Source: a virus
Strand: one strand, 5' to 3'
DNA: 64,000 nt
IMG/VR virus record: IMGVR_UViG_3300046170_000378
Location: 1 to 64,000 of that record
Numbering within the stretch: position 1 is the stretch's first letter; each line of letters starts with the position of its first letter. Positions 54,050 through 61,696 of the stretch are shown piece by piece. The position numbers and the translations under genes were made by a program. The notes below the pieces were generated by a model. The model was not told where the DNA came from. It was given only the letters and a program-made list of their open reading frames with translations, and did not search any database.

Positions 54050-54965
54050 TTATGGATATTGTTGTATTAATACAACCCTACAGAAATCAGATAAAATTAC
54101 AACAAACCGCAGCATGATCAAGCGAACATTTGCGGCTAAAGGTATTGAGTACGCTTCAGAGTTGGCACTGCTTAACGCTAAAGACTTAGTTAAAATTATC
54201 AATTGGAATAATCGTAATGGCATCAAGCTGTTCCGTATCAGTTCTGACATGTTTCCATGGATGAGCGAGTACAATCTTAGTGATTTACCAGATTATACTA
54301 AGATTGCCAATACCCTTAAAGGTGCCGGCAAAATTGCAATGGATAATGGTCAACGCTTGACGTTTCATCCTGGCCCGTTTGATGTTTTGGCATCGCTCAC
54401 TCAGCGAGTAGTTGATAAATGTATTATTGATCTCAACAAACACGGTGAAATTATGGATTTGTTAGGTCTACCTAGAGATCATTCTGCACCTATTAATATT
54501 CACGTTAACACCACACAAGGTGGCAAGGAAGCTGCAATGCAACGATTCGTAGACAACTTTCATCTACTAGATGCATCTGTGCGCAAACGTCTTGTTGTAG
54601 AAAATGACGATAAAGAAAGTCAATACACTACAGAGGACCTATATGTAGGTGTATACAATAAAATTGGTGTGCCTATTACATTTGACTATCACCACCATTG
54701 GTGTCATCCTGGTGAATTATCTCAAGAAGAAGCCCTTAAATTAGCATCTACGACATGGCCTAAAGGTATTCGTCAACTTGTACATTTTTCTTCCTGCCAA
54801 CAGATACACGAAGACAGTACACAAACCAATAAGCGTGCACACGCAGATTATATTTATGAGCACATAGACGATTACGGTTTAGATTTAGACATTGAGTTAG
54901 AAGCTAAAGCTAAGGAATTAGCGCTACAACAATATGTGAAACAATTTAAACACCAATTAGTATAA
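54036..54965 (+). CDS. uvsE: UV-damage endonuclease UvdE
   Basis: 309 residues from the ATG at 54036 (an in-frame TTG six bases earlier is less likely). The TIM-barrel family sequence is clear: GYCCINTTL at the start, KLFRISSDMFPW, RLTFHPGPFDVL, INIHVNTTQGGK, LVVENDDK and TFDYHHHWCHPGE, supplying the metal-binding His, Glu and Asp residues. It nicks DNA 5' of UV photoproducts. This suits a phage of sunlit water. T4 uses the unrelated DenV. Confidence 0.92.
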   Translation: MTNSNYGYCCINTTLQKSDKITTNRSMIKRTFAAKGIEYASELALLNAKDLVKIINWNNRNGIKLFRISSDMFPWMSEYNLSDLPDYTKIANTLKGAGKIAMDNGQRLTFHPGPFDVLASLTQRVVDKCIIDLNKHGEIMDLLGLPRDHSAPINIHVNTTQGGKEAAMQRFVDNFHLLDASVRKRLVVENDDKESQYTTEDLYVGVYNKIGVPITFDYHHHWCHPGELSQEEALKLASTTWPKGIRQLVHFSSCQQIHEDSTQTNKRAHADYIYEHIDDYGLDLDIELEAKAKELALQQYVKQFKHQLV

Positions 54966-54983
54966 ACATTATAAAAAACGATT

Positions 54984-55184
54984 ATGAAGTATTTAAACAA
55001 TTTTTTTGGCGCATTTGGAAGATTCTTAAATTATTTACTAGATAACCAAATGGGTGTACAGTCAAATATATTTTGGCTTATAGCAATTCTTAAAATTAAC
55101 ACAAATAGTTTTTGGACTTTTGCTATACCCGCAATTCTATTTAGAGGATTGCAAATAATAATTGATGAATTAAAAAAGAAATAA
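54984..55184 (+). CDS. Small membrane-associated protein
   Basis: 66 residues. Amphipathic N-terminus (MKYLNNFFGAFGRFLNYLLD), one hydrophobic stretch (FWTFAIPAILFRGLQIII), basic tail. MKYLNNFF superficially resembles the capsid-targeting starts but lacks the x-E cleavage site. No family is recognised. Confidence 0.5.
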   Translation: MKYLNNFFGAFGRFLNYLLDNQMGVQSNIFWLIAILKINTNSFWTFAIPAILFRGLQIIIDELKKK

Positions 55185-55188
55185 ACTT

Positions 55189-55434
55189 ATGAATTTAAAA
55201 GTAGAAGCTTTAAGATTAAAGTATGAAGCTCAAAAACTAGAGGCCCTTGCAACACTAGAGGTTTACATGAAAAACTCAGCAGGTATTGGTGAACATCCAC
55301 AAGTAATTGAAGAAATGGACAATTTAGTAAAATCTGTGGCTGAAGCTACGGATTGTTTAGAAACACTAAATGAAATATTTACTAGCTCTGATGAGGGTAC
55401 AGCATTGACAGATTCAGGCTCCGTTAACAGTTGA
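55189..55434 (+). CDS. Small helical protein
   Basis: 81 residues, mostly helix (LRLKYEAQKLEALATLEVYM, then MDNLVKSVAEATDCLETLNE) with a Ser/Thr-rich acidic tail. No family is recognised. It is the last gene before a strong terminator. Confidence 0.55.
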   Translation: MNLKVEALRLKYEAQKLEALATLEVYMKNSAGIGEHPQVIEEMDNLVKSVAEATDCLETLNEIFTSSDEGTALTDSGSVNS

Positions 55435-55464
55435 ATTATTTAGGCATAATATACTAACGAGCCA

Positions 55465-55494
55465 GGGGGAAGATAGCATCTTCCCCCTTTTTTT
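55465..55494 (+). terminator. Rho-independent terminator
   Basis: GGGGGAAGAT, three-base loop, ATCTTCCCCC, then seven Ts. Confidence 0.96.
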
Positions 55495-55504
55495 GATATA
55501 TAAA
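55495..55504 (+). promoter_or_regulatory. Late-type promoter motif
   Basis: GATATATAAA directly after the terminator's T run and two bases before the ATG at 55507. Confidence 0.5.
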
Positions 55505-55506
55505 GT

Positions 55507-56205
55507 ATGAAACACATTAAGGCATACGAAAGTTTTGTGAATGAAGGTAGATCTAAGTATGATGGTCTTGCCTCAAAACTGACTAAATTAACGTTTAGGA
55601 AATGGGTAAACACATATAAAGGTGGCAAAGCAGTTATCAATTATATGGACCAAATCGAAGAACGAGGTTTAGAATTTGACTTTGATGCAACTATTCATAT
55701 CGATAAGAAATATAAAGGCTTTGAAGTTTTACCTTCAACTGGTGCAGATGGTAGAGATGAAGACGATGATGGTGATTATCAAACTCCATATATTCTAATA
55801 GATTTTGGTATAAATCCTGATTGGATTCCAGGAGAATGGTCTACTGTATATTTTCATTTAGCAGATGTTATTAGACATGAAATGGAACACATAACACAGG
55901 ATGGCGTAGACACTGGTAATTATAGAGCTGGCAAACCTATTGAAGATGATAGCGAAATAAGAAATCTAATTAAATTAGGTCTTCTACCATACTTTCATTA
56001 TTTAATGTTACCTAAAGAAGTAGATGCTAATTTACAGGGACTTAGATATGAGGCTAAAAAAAGAAAAGAGCCAATGAGTGATGCAGTTAACAGATACTTA
56101 GACACTCAAATAGAAGGTGACGTAATTAGTAAACAAGAAAAAGAAGAAGTGTTAGATCTTTGGAGAAAACGCGCTGCAAAAATAGGTGGTATACCGAAAT
56201 TTTAA
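55507..56205 (+). CDS. Metalloprotease-like protein with capsid-targeting-like N-terminus
   Basis: 232 residues. MKHIKAYESFVNE-G is a targeting-like start with the expected V-x-E cleavage position. The centre has ADVIRHEMEHITQDG, an HExxH zinc-protease motif (His-Glu-x2-His), followed by Glu in LPKEVDANLQG that could be the third ligand. If packaged and injected, it could cleave a host protein at the start of infection (inference). One base separates its stop from the polyprotein start. Confidence 0.72.
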   Translation: MKHIKAYESFVNEGRSKYDGLASKLTKLTFRKWVNTYKGGKAVINYMDQIEERGLEFDFDATIHIDKKYKGFEVLPSTGADGRDEDDDGDYQTPYILIDFGINPDWIPGEWSTVYFHLADVIRHEMEHITQDGVDTGNYRAGKPIEDDSEIRNLIKLGLLPYFHYLMLPKEVDANLQGLRYEAKKRKEPMSDAVNRYLDTQIEGDVISKQEKEEVLDLWRKRAAKIGGIPKF

Positions 56206-56206
56206 T

Positions 56207-59200
56207 ATGAAATACATTAATGAAAAGGCGCCTAGCGTAAAAAGCAAAATTAAGGACATCAATAAAAAGATTGGTAAACTGGTTTCTAAAAAAGAGGATG
56301 CTATTAGTAAAGCCAAAGAAATGGCAGATTCTGAAGAACCTTCTGGAAAAATGCAAGCTTCATTGGCAAAGATACAACTTAGACAATCTGAAAGCGAAGC
56401 TGAAAAATTAATGTTGCAAAAGCAGGCTGAAATACTTAAAGCTAAAATAGACACTGCTAAGAAAAAAGAAAAAACAACCAAAGACATAGATATAGAAGAA
56501 ATGGAAAATAGATCAATTACAATATTAGAAGGTGTTATGTCTGATATACACCAGATGATTAACAACCATAAAAACTTTGATTCTTTTCAAAAAGAATTCT
56601 TCAAAGAGTACGGACATAAAAAGGTAATGAAGAAAACACCAGAATTTTTGGAATGGCTAGAAGCTCTTTATAACGACAGTCAATTTGCAGTCGCTGAAGC
56701 AGATGCAAAACCAGGACCAGATCCATACATGAGAGGTTTAGATGACGATGATGAAGAGAAAAAAGAAGATAAAATGAAAAAGCAAGCTGAAATGGACGAT
56801 GACGATCCAGATGCTTATAAAGAATTACCAGGTGACAAAGAGGCCAAAGCTAAAGGTGAAGTAAAAACTTCTAAACATGTAAAAAAATATCACGAATTAT
56901 ATGGTGATAAAAAAGATGAATCAGTAGTTACTGAAGCTAAAGGTTTACCAAGCCATGCTAGAAATTTATCTATAAAACTAAAAACGCACTGGTTACCTGA
57001 CACAGACAACAAGGATATTTATTTCTTAGCTGATACAAACAAAGGTCAAACAATAACCATTGATTTATCTGTAAGAACTGGAGAATATAAAGTTATTGAT
57101 AAAAAAGATAATGTTATTTATCAGGGCGGAGACCCTTATGCTGCCGCTAAGTTAATTGAATCAGTAGAAATATCTGAAAAGGCTAAGCCTTATGCTTTTG
57201 TACTCAATGATTGGTTTAACGCAGTAGAAAAGGCTGGTAATTTTGAAAATATTGGAAAAGAATTAAAAGCAGCTGGATACGAATTTGAATTTGAAGATAA
57301 TAAAAACAATCCAGCATATAAAGTTGAACATGATGAAGCTACTTTTGCAATTGCTAATAAGAAATATTGGGGAAGACAATGGCGGGCCATTGAGAAACAA
57401 ATAGGTGATATCGCAATAGGTTGGGTTTTTCCAAATGATACGTATAATGAATCTAATATTAATGAAGAAAAGGCAGAAGGCGATAGAGGTAAAATAGCCG
57501 ATGCTAAAATAGAAACTGCTCTTAAAACTAAGGCTGAAGAAACTGGAGTACCAATTGGTTTAATTAGAATCATAATGAGAAGAGGTATGGCCGCGTGGAA
57601 AACTGGTCACAGGCCAGGTGCAAGTGAACAACAATGGGGATATGCACGAGTAAATGCATTTTTAACTAAAGGTGAAGGTACATGGGGTGGAGCAGACAAA
57701 GATGTCGCTAAAGAAGTTAGAGATGGCGGTCATGACAAAGGACTTAAAGAGAGAATAGAATCAGATATTAGATTGAGTGATAAAGTAGTTGCCTTTAAAA
57801 CTGATGATTCTAGTTTCAACGGACAATCTCCTAATACAATTACATGTAATAACTGTACATGGACTTGGATGAAACAAGACGGTGGAGATGATATGTACGT
57901 GTGTCATAAATGTGGAACAAATAATGCACCTCTATTGGGTGAATCTACATTAAACGAAGAAGATACTTACAACGACTATCCTGCTGCCGCAAAGAAAAAT
58001 GCTAAGAAAGCTCTTGATTGGAGAGACGAGCATGGAAGAGATGAAGTTGATGCGGGAACAGCAGTTGGCTGGACTCGTGCAAATCAATTAGCAAAGGGTG
58101 AAAAGATCTCAGCTGACACTGTAAAAAGAATGGCATCGTTCAATAGACACAGAAAGAATTCTTCAATAAAGGCTGAATTAAAAGGAACTCCATGGAAAGA
58201 CAAAGGTTATGTTTCTTGGTTAATTTGGGGCGGAGATGAAGGCGTCGATTGGGCTATGAAAAAATCAAAAGAAATAGACGATATGAAAAAAGAGTCAAAA
58301 CAAATGAAGTACGTTAAACCACTTAATGAAGCTGAGAAGTATATCACTGATGAATTTAAAGTAGGTGATAAAATTAAAACTAATTTTGGTGAATGGGAAG
58401 TAATTGAAACTGACTATGCACCTAATAAAAGTTTTATAGCACCTTTTGTATTTAAAGGAAAAGATATGGAAAGAGTAAACATACCTAATCCTCCTAAGAC
58501 TAATAAGAAAGCTGTAGGCTATAAAGTTACTGATGGTGGCAAATACCCTATTATTGGTTTCTTGTATCAATATAAAGATATTACTAAACTTGCAACAGTT
58601 GGCGTTGATGAATCAGTGGTTAACGAAAAAGATAAACACACATCAACTGATTTTTCTAAACCAGGAAATAATGGTGACATTTACTTTTCAAAAAGAGAAG
58701 GTGATGCTGTTGGTATTAGATTAGAAGATAAATTACAAATGATTTATGTTTTTCAAGAAGAACCTAAATTAGGAAGGATTCAAAAAACAGATAAACGTTG
58801 GGAAAACATGGGTCCAGCTTCTGAAGAACTTTTAATTGATTTAAGAGGTAGAACAAATGGTAAAATATTATTTGACTTTGTTTCAACTCTTGAAGAATCA
58901 GTAGTTACTGAAGCATTCATCGATCATGATAAAATGAAGTACGTTAAACCACTATATGAAGCTAAAATCAAAGTCACTAAAGATAAATGGCCTTACTTAG
59001 AGTTTAAAGTAGGTAGCAAGAAACACAAAGTAGAGTTTGATTATGAAGATATTATTGATGATCATGGAAATGAGGGTCAAGATCAATATTGGATAGGTAA
59101 AGATGATGAAGGTCAGGAATGGATGATTGATGTTTATGCAAACTATATGGGCGATGTTGAAGAGGTTCACTATGATACTATTGTAAAAGAATCTGTTTCG

Positions 59201-60199
59201 TCTGAATTTTCTCCAATGGGATATGCTAAGCGCGTGGTTTCAGGAGCAATTAAAATAAAAGATGCAATGAAAGAAGCTGGAATTTCTCTAGCTAACATGG
59301 CCAAATTAATTAAGAGAATCGATAAATCTTTTGATGTCGATGCAGCATTTTTAGAAAAGAATGTTATGCAAGATGATCCTGAAAAATTCGTTGAATCTAG
59401 TAAGCGTAAGCTTAAGTATATTAGAGTACTTAATGAAGACTACTCTCAAAGAGCAAGAAATTTTAGAGTTAATCTTAGAACAAGACTTGAAGCTATGAAG
59501 AAAGGAGAAAAGATTAGTTATGGTAAACTTGCTTGGACGGCATTAGGTAATGGTAATTTCAAAGACAGTAAAGGTAGAACAGTACCTTATCAAGATATAG
59601 TACAAGATTTGAAACATGCAGTAAAACCTGATATATTGAGACATCGTGGTGCAAGCGGTGCTGATATGGTAGATGCTTATTTAGCATTTGAAAGTAAAGT
59701 AAATGAAGGTTACTGGTCTAGTTATGAATATGACAAGTGGACTAAAGAGAATGGCAAACCTAAATATCCAAAATGGGTAAGGACTACTTTAAAAGAAATC
59801 GTTAAAGGTGGTTTTATGGAGCCAGTCTATGATGCTGAACACAACTACATGGTTTTATGGTTAGCTTCATTAGAGAACAAGAATAGAGCTGAATTATATG
59901 CATATGATAAGAAGGGTGAAAAAGCTCTCGGTAAAGTAGGTTATGCAATGTATCAAAGATTCTATAACGACTTAACTGGATACAATATGTTCTTTATGCA
60001 AGGGGCGATGTATGCCTTAGAAGTATCTAAGAATATTAAAGATAGAGTGGCTAATGGCGAACCAGTTGAACCTGCATATTATATGATGAAAGAATTCTTT
60101 AACAACATGGGCATGGACACTAAGAGAAGTAGAGTTTTTAATGCAGCTTATGAAAAGTTAGAAAAATGGATGAAAGAAAACAGCATTCCAACTTTATAA
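56207..60199 (+). CDS. Probable polyprotein of capsid-packaged modules
   Basis: 1330 residues without a frame break, from the ATG at 56207 (MKYINE-K). It is a chain of dissimilar charged modules separated by short links of the form E-S-h-x-(N/T)-E: at nt 56918 (ESVVTE), 57449 (ESNINE), 57941 (ESTLNE), 58610 (ESVVNE), 58895 (ESVVTE) and about 59692 (ESKVNE). Internal copies of the targeting-like start follow: MKYVKPLNE (58304), MKYVKPLYE (58934), LKYIRVLNE (about 59413). All end in (L/I/V)-x-E, the T4 gp21 recognition pattern. One module (nt 57840-57925) has four cysteines (CNNCTW...CHKCGT), a zinc ribbon. I infer processing in the prohead into about ten internal proteins. Confidence 0.65.
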   Translation: MKYINEKAPSVKSKIKDINKKIGKLVSKKEDAISKAKEMADSEEPSGKMQASLAKIQLRQSESEAEKLMLQKQAEILKAKIDTAKKKEKTTKDIDIEEMENRSITILEGVMSDIHQMINNHKNFDSFQKEFFKEYGHKKVMKKTPEFLEWLEALYNDSQFAVAEADAKPGPDPYMRGLDDDDEEKKEDKMKKQAEMDDDDPDAYKELPGDKEAKAKGEVKTSKHVKKYHELYGDKKDESVVTEAKGLPSHARNLSIKLKTHWLPDTDNKDIYFLADTNKGQTITIDLSVRTGEYKVIDKKDNVIYQGGDPYAAAKLIESVEISEKAKPYAFVLNDWFNAVEKAGNFENIGKELKAAGYEFEFEDNKNNPAYKVEHDEATFAIANKKYWGRQWRAIEKQIGDIAIGWVFPNDTYNESNINEEKAEGDRGKIADAKIETALKTKAEETGVPIGLIRIIMRRGMAAWKTGHRPGASEQQWGYARVNAFLTKGEGTWGGADKDVAKEVRDGGHDKGLKERIESDIRLSDKVVAFKTDDSSFNGQSPNTITCNNCTWTWMKQDGGDDMYVCHKCGTNNAPLLGESTLNEEDTYNDYPAAAKKNAKKALDWRDEHGRDEVDAGTAVGWTRANQLAKGEKISADTVKRMASFNRHRKNSSIKAELKGTPWKDKGYVSWLIWGGDEGVDWAMKKSKEIDDMKKESKQMKYVKPLNEAEKYITDEFKVGDKIKTNFGEWEVIETDYAPNKSFIAPFVFKGKDMERVNIPNPPKTNKKAVGYKVTDGGKYPIIGFLYQYKDITKLATVGVDESVVNEKDKHTSTDFSKPGNNGDIYFSKREGDAVGIRLEDKLQMIYVFQEEPKLGRIQKTDKRWENMGPASEELLIDLRGRTNGKILFDFVSTLEESVVTEAFIDHDKMKYVKPLYEAKIKVTKDKWPYLEFKVGSKKHKVEFDYEDIIDDHGNEGQDQYWIGKDDEGQEWMIDVYANYMGDVEEVHYDTIVKESVSSEFSPMGYAKRVVSGAIKIKDAMKEAGISLANMAKLIKRIDKSFDVDAAFLEKNVMQDDPEKFVESSKRKLKYIRVLNEDYSQRARNFRVNLRTRLEAMKKGEKISYGKLAWTALGNGNFKDSKGRTVPYQDIVQDLKHAVKPDILRHRGASGADMVDAYLAFESKVNEGYWSSYEYDKWTKENGKPKYPKWVRTTLKEIVKGGFMEPVYDAEHNYMVLWLASLENKNRAELYAYDKKGEKALGKVGYAMYQRFYNDLTGYNMFFMQGAMYALEVSKNIKDRVANGEPVEPAYYMMKEFFNNMGMDTKRSRVFNAAYEKLEKWMKENSIPTL

Positions 60200-60208
60200 A
60201 CTAAATTT

Positions 60209-60218
60209 GATATATAAT
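60209..60218 (+). promoter_or_regulatory. Late-type promoter motif
   Basis: GATATATAAT, 25 bases upstream of the acidic protein at 60243. Confidence 0.6.
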
Positions 60219-60242
60219 AAAAGAAAACAATAATACAATATT

Positions 60243-60803
60243 ATGGCAAAACAAATATTATCGTTCGAAGAGTACAGCAAGAATCTTAAAGCTTCTGATG
60301 TAGGAGAACACGAAAACCCTGAAGGGTATCCAGCACCAGAAGGTGAAACTGATGACGTCGAAGATTTTAATGACGAAGAGGTTGAAGAAGACGAGGAAAG
60401 AGAAGAAGAAGTTGCAGACGCAGAAGATGTTGAAGAAGCTGAACTAGAGGCAGATCCTGAACAAAGATCTGAAGACGAAAACGATGCTGAAGTTTTAGTT
60501 GTTTCAGAAATGGTTGCTAAGGTTTATAAGAACGTAGTTATGGAAGCATGTAATTATGCAGGAGATGATTACGATGACCACACTTTAGAAACATATATGA
60601 AAGAAAATGCTGCACTAGTTGCAGGTATGGCAGCACAAGCACTCGAAGAAGCTTACAAAGAAATCAACGAAGCTGATGAAATGGCTAACGAAACTTACGA
60701 AGCTATGATGAATGAGATGAAAGAGGCTTATTGTAATAAAATTGATCAATGTAGAGAATCTTTTACTGGTGCACCAAGAGGTTACGCTGAAGACGAAGCA
60801 TAA
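60243..60803 (+). CDS. Very acidic protein, possibly a head scaffold or internal protein
   Basis: 186 residues. MAKQILSFEEYSKNLKASDV is followed by about 60 residues dominated by Glu and Asp (EEVEEDEEREEEVADAED), then a helical C-terminal half (AALVAGMAAQALEEAYKEIN). Its position between targeting-tagged genes and a late-type promoter fits a head component. Prohead scaffolding cores are often acidic and helical, but no family match can be claimed. Confidence 0.5.
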   Translation: MAKQILSFEEYSKNLKASDVGEHENPEGYPAPEGETDDVEDFNDEEVEEDEEREEEVADAEDVEEAELEADPEQRSEDENDAEVLVVSEMVAKVYKNVVMEACNYAGDDYDDHTLETYMKENAALVAGMAAQALEEAYKEINEADEMANETYEAMMNEMKEAYCNKIDQCRESFTGAPRGYAEDEA

Positions 60804-60820
60804 AAATAACGAGAAGAATC

Positions 60821-61117
60821 ATGAAATACTTGAAATTATTTGAACAGTTTGTTAACGAAAAATTTAATTCTAAGAGAGCAGCGAAAGAGCTAATAGCAAT
60901 GGGATTTAAAAACGTTGATGGCAATGGCGGTGAAATCTCAGTTGAAACTGCAGAAATGGAAAATCCATTCGGTCATGATGCGGCGTTTACGTTCTTTTGG
61001 AACGGTAAAGACGTATGGGCAGAAGCTGAAGATGGTTCTTATGTAGAACAAACCCAAGAAATCGAAACTGTAGAGCAGTTTGCAGACTGTCTTGAATTTG
61101 GAGAGGGCTGGTCATAA
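60821..61117 (+). CDS. Small probable capsid-packaged protein
   Basis: 98 residues. MKYLKLFEQFVNE-K is nearly identical to the start of the protein at 46148, and the rest is unrelated to it. After the presumed cleavage site an 85-residue alpha-beta domain remains (AAKELIAMGFKNVDGNGGEI, then TFFWNGKDVWAEAEDGSYVE). No family is recognised. Confidence 0.55.
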   Translation: MKYLKLFEQFVNEKFNSKRAAKELIAMGFKNVDGNGGEISVETAEMENPFGHDAAFTFFWNGKDVWAEAEDGSYVEQTQEIETVEQFADCLEFGEGWS

Positions 61118-61147
61118 ACAGGCACACATTTTAATAAACTTTTTAAG

Positions 61148-61176
61148 AAGTCCGTGTATAATACATGGACTTTTTT
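61148..61176 (+). terminator. Rho-independent terminator
   Basis: AAGTCC...GGACTT with an inner GTGTAT/ATACAT that can extend the stem, followed by six Ts. The loop also contains GTATAATAC, which could serve as a -10 element for the next gene. Confidence 0.8.
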
Positions 61177-61189
61177 ATTTTAACAAGAT

Positions 61190-61696
61190 ATGCCTAGAAT
61201 ACCCGTAGATTTAATATACATGCAAATGGCTTACCAAATAGCCAAACTATCCTATGCTAAAAGAAAGCGCGTTGGTTGCATTATAGTAAAAGATAATCAA
61301 GTTATATCGACTGGATACAATGGTACGCCACATGGCTTTAAAAACGATTGTGAAGAGATACAAACCAGAAAGGTAGAAAACGACAATCACAAAACAGTGC
61401 TTGAAGAAAAAGGATATGACTGTCACGATGGTTGTTGTTCTAAAGAAGTGACTAAGAGAGTAGTATTACACGCAGAGTCTAACGCTCTTGCAAAGGTCAG
61501 TAAATCTACACTAAGTTCAGATGGCGCAGACATGTATATTACAATGTCCCCTTGTTTTGACTGTGCAAAATTAATTATTCAATCAGGTATTAAAAAGGTT
61601 TTTTATTCGGAAAGCTATCGAGACACTAGCGGTATTGATATTCTAGAAGAGGCAGGAATCGAAGTAAAAGAAGTTATATGTTGGAACGCGGAATAA
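61190..61696 (+). CDS. dCMP deaminase
   Basis: 168 residues. VVLHAESNAL gives the zinc-binding His and catalytic Glu, and SPCFDCAKLI the two Cys ligands of the cytidine/deoxycytidylate deaminase family. VGCIIVKDNQVISTGYNGTP is the substrate-binding start. An insertion with CHDGCC may bind a second zinc as in T4 dCMP deaminase. It makes dUMP for thymidylate synthase. With an Asp-type ThyA paralogue also encoded, it sets the split between dUMP and hydroxymethyl-dCMP. Confidence 0.93.
   Translation: MPRIPVDLIYMQMAYQIAKLSYAKRKRVGCIIVKDNQVISTGYNGTPHGFKNDCEEIQTRKVENDNHKTVLEEKGYDCHDGCCSKEVTKRVVLHAESNALAKVSKSTLSSDGADMYITMSPCFDCAKLIIQSGIKKVFYSESYRDTSGIDILEEAGIEVKEVICWNAE

Noticed and set aside
54984-55184. 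Capsid-targeting peptide on the small membrane protein
   Set aside because: It begins MKYLNNFF but has no x-E cleavage position and runs into a membrane segment.
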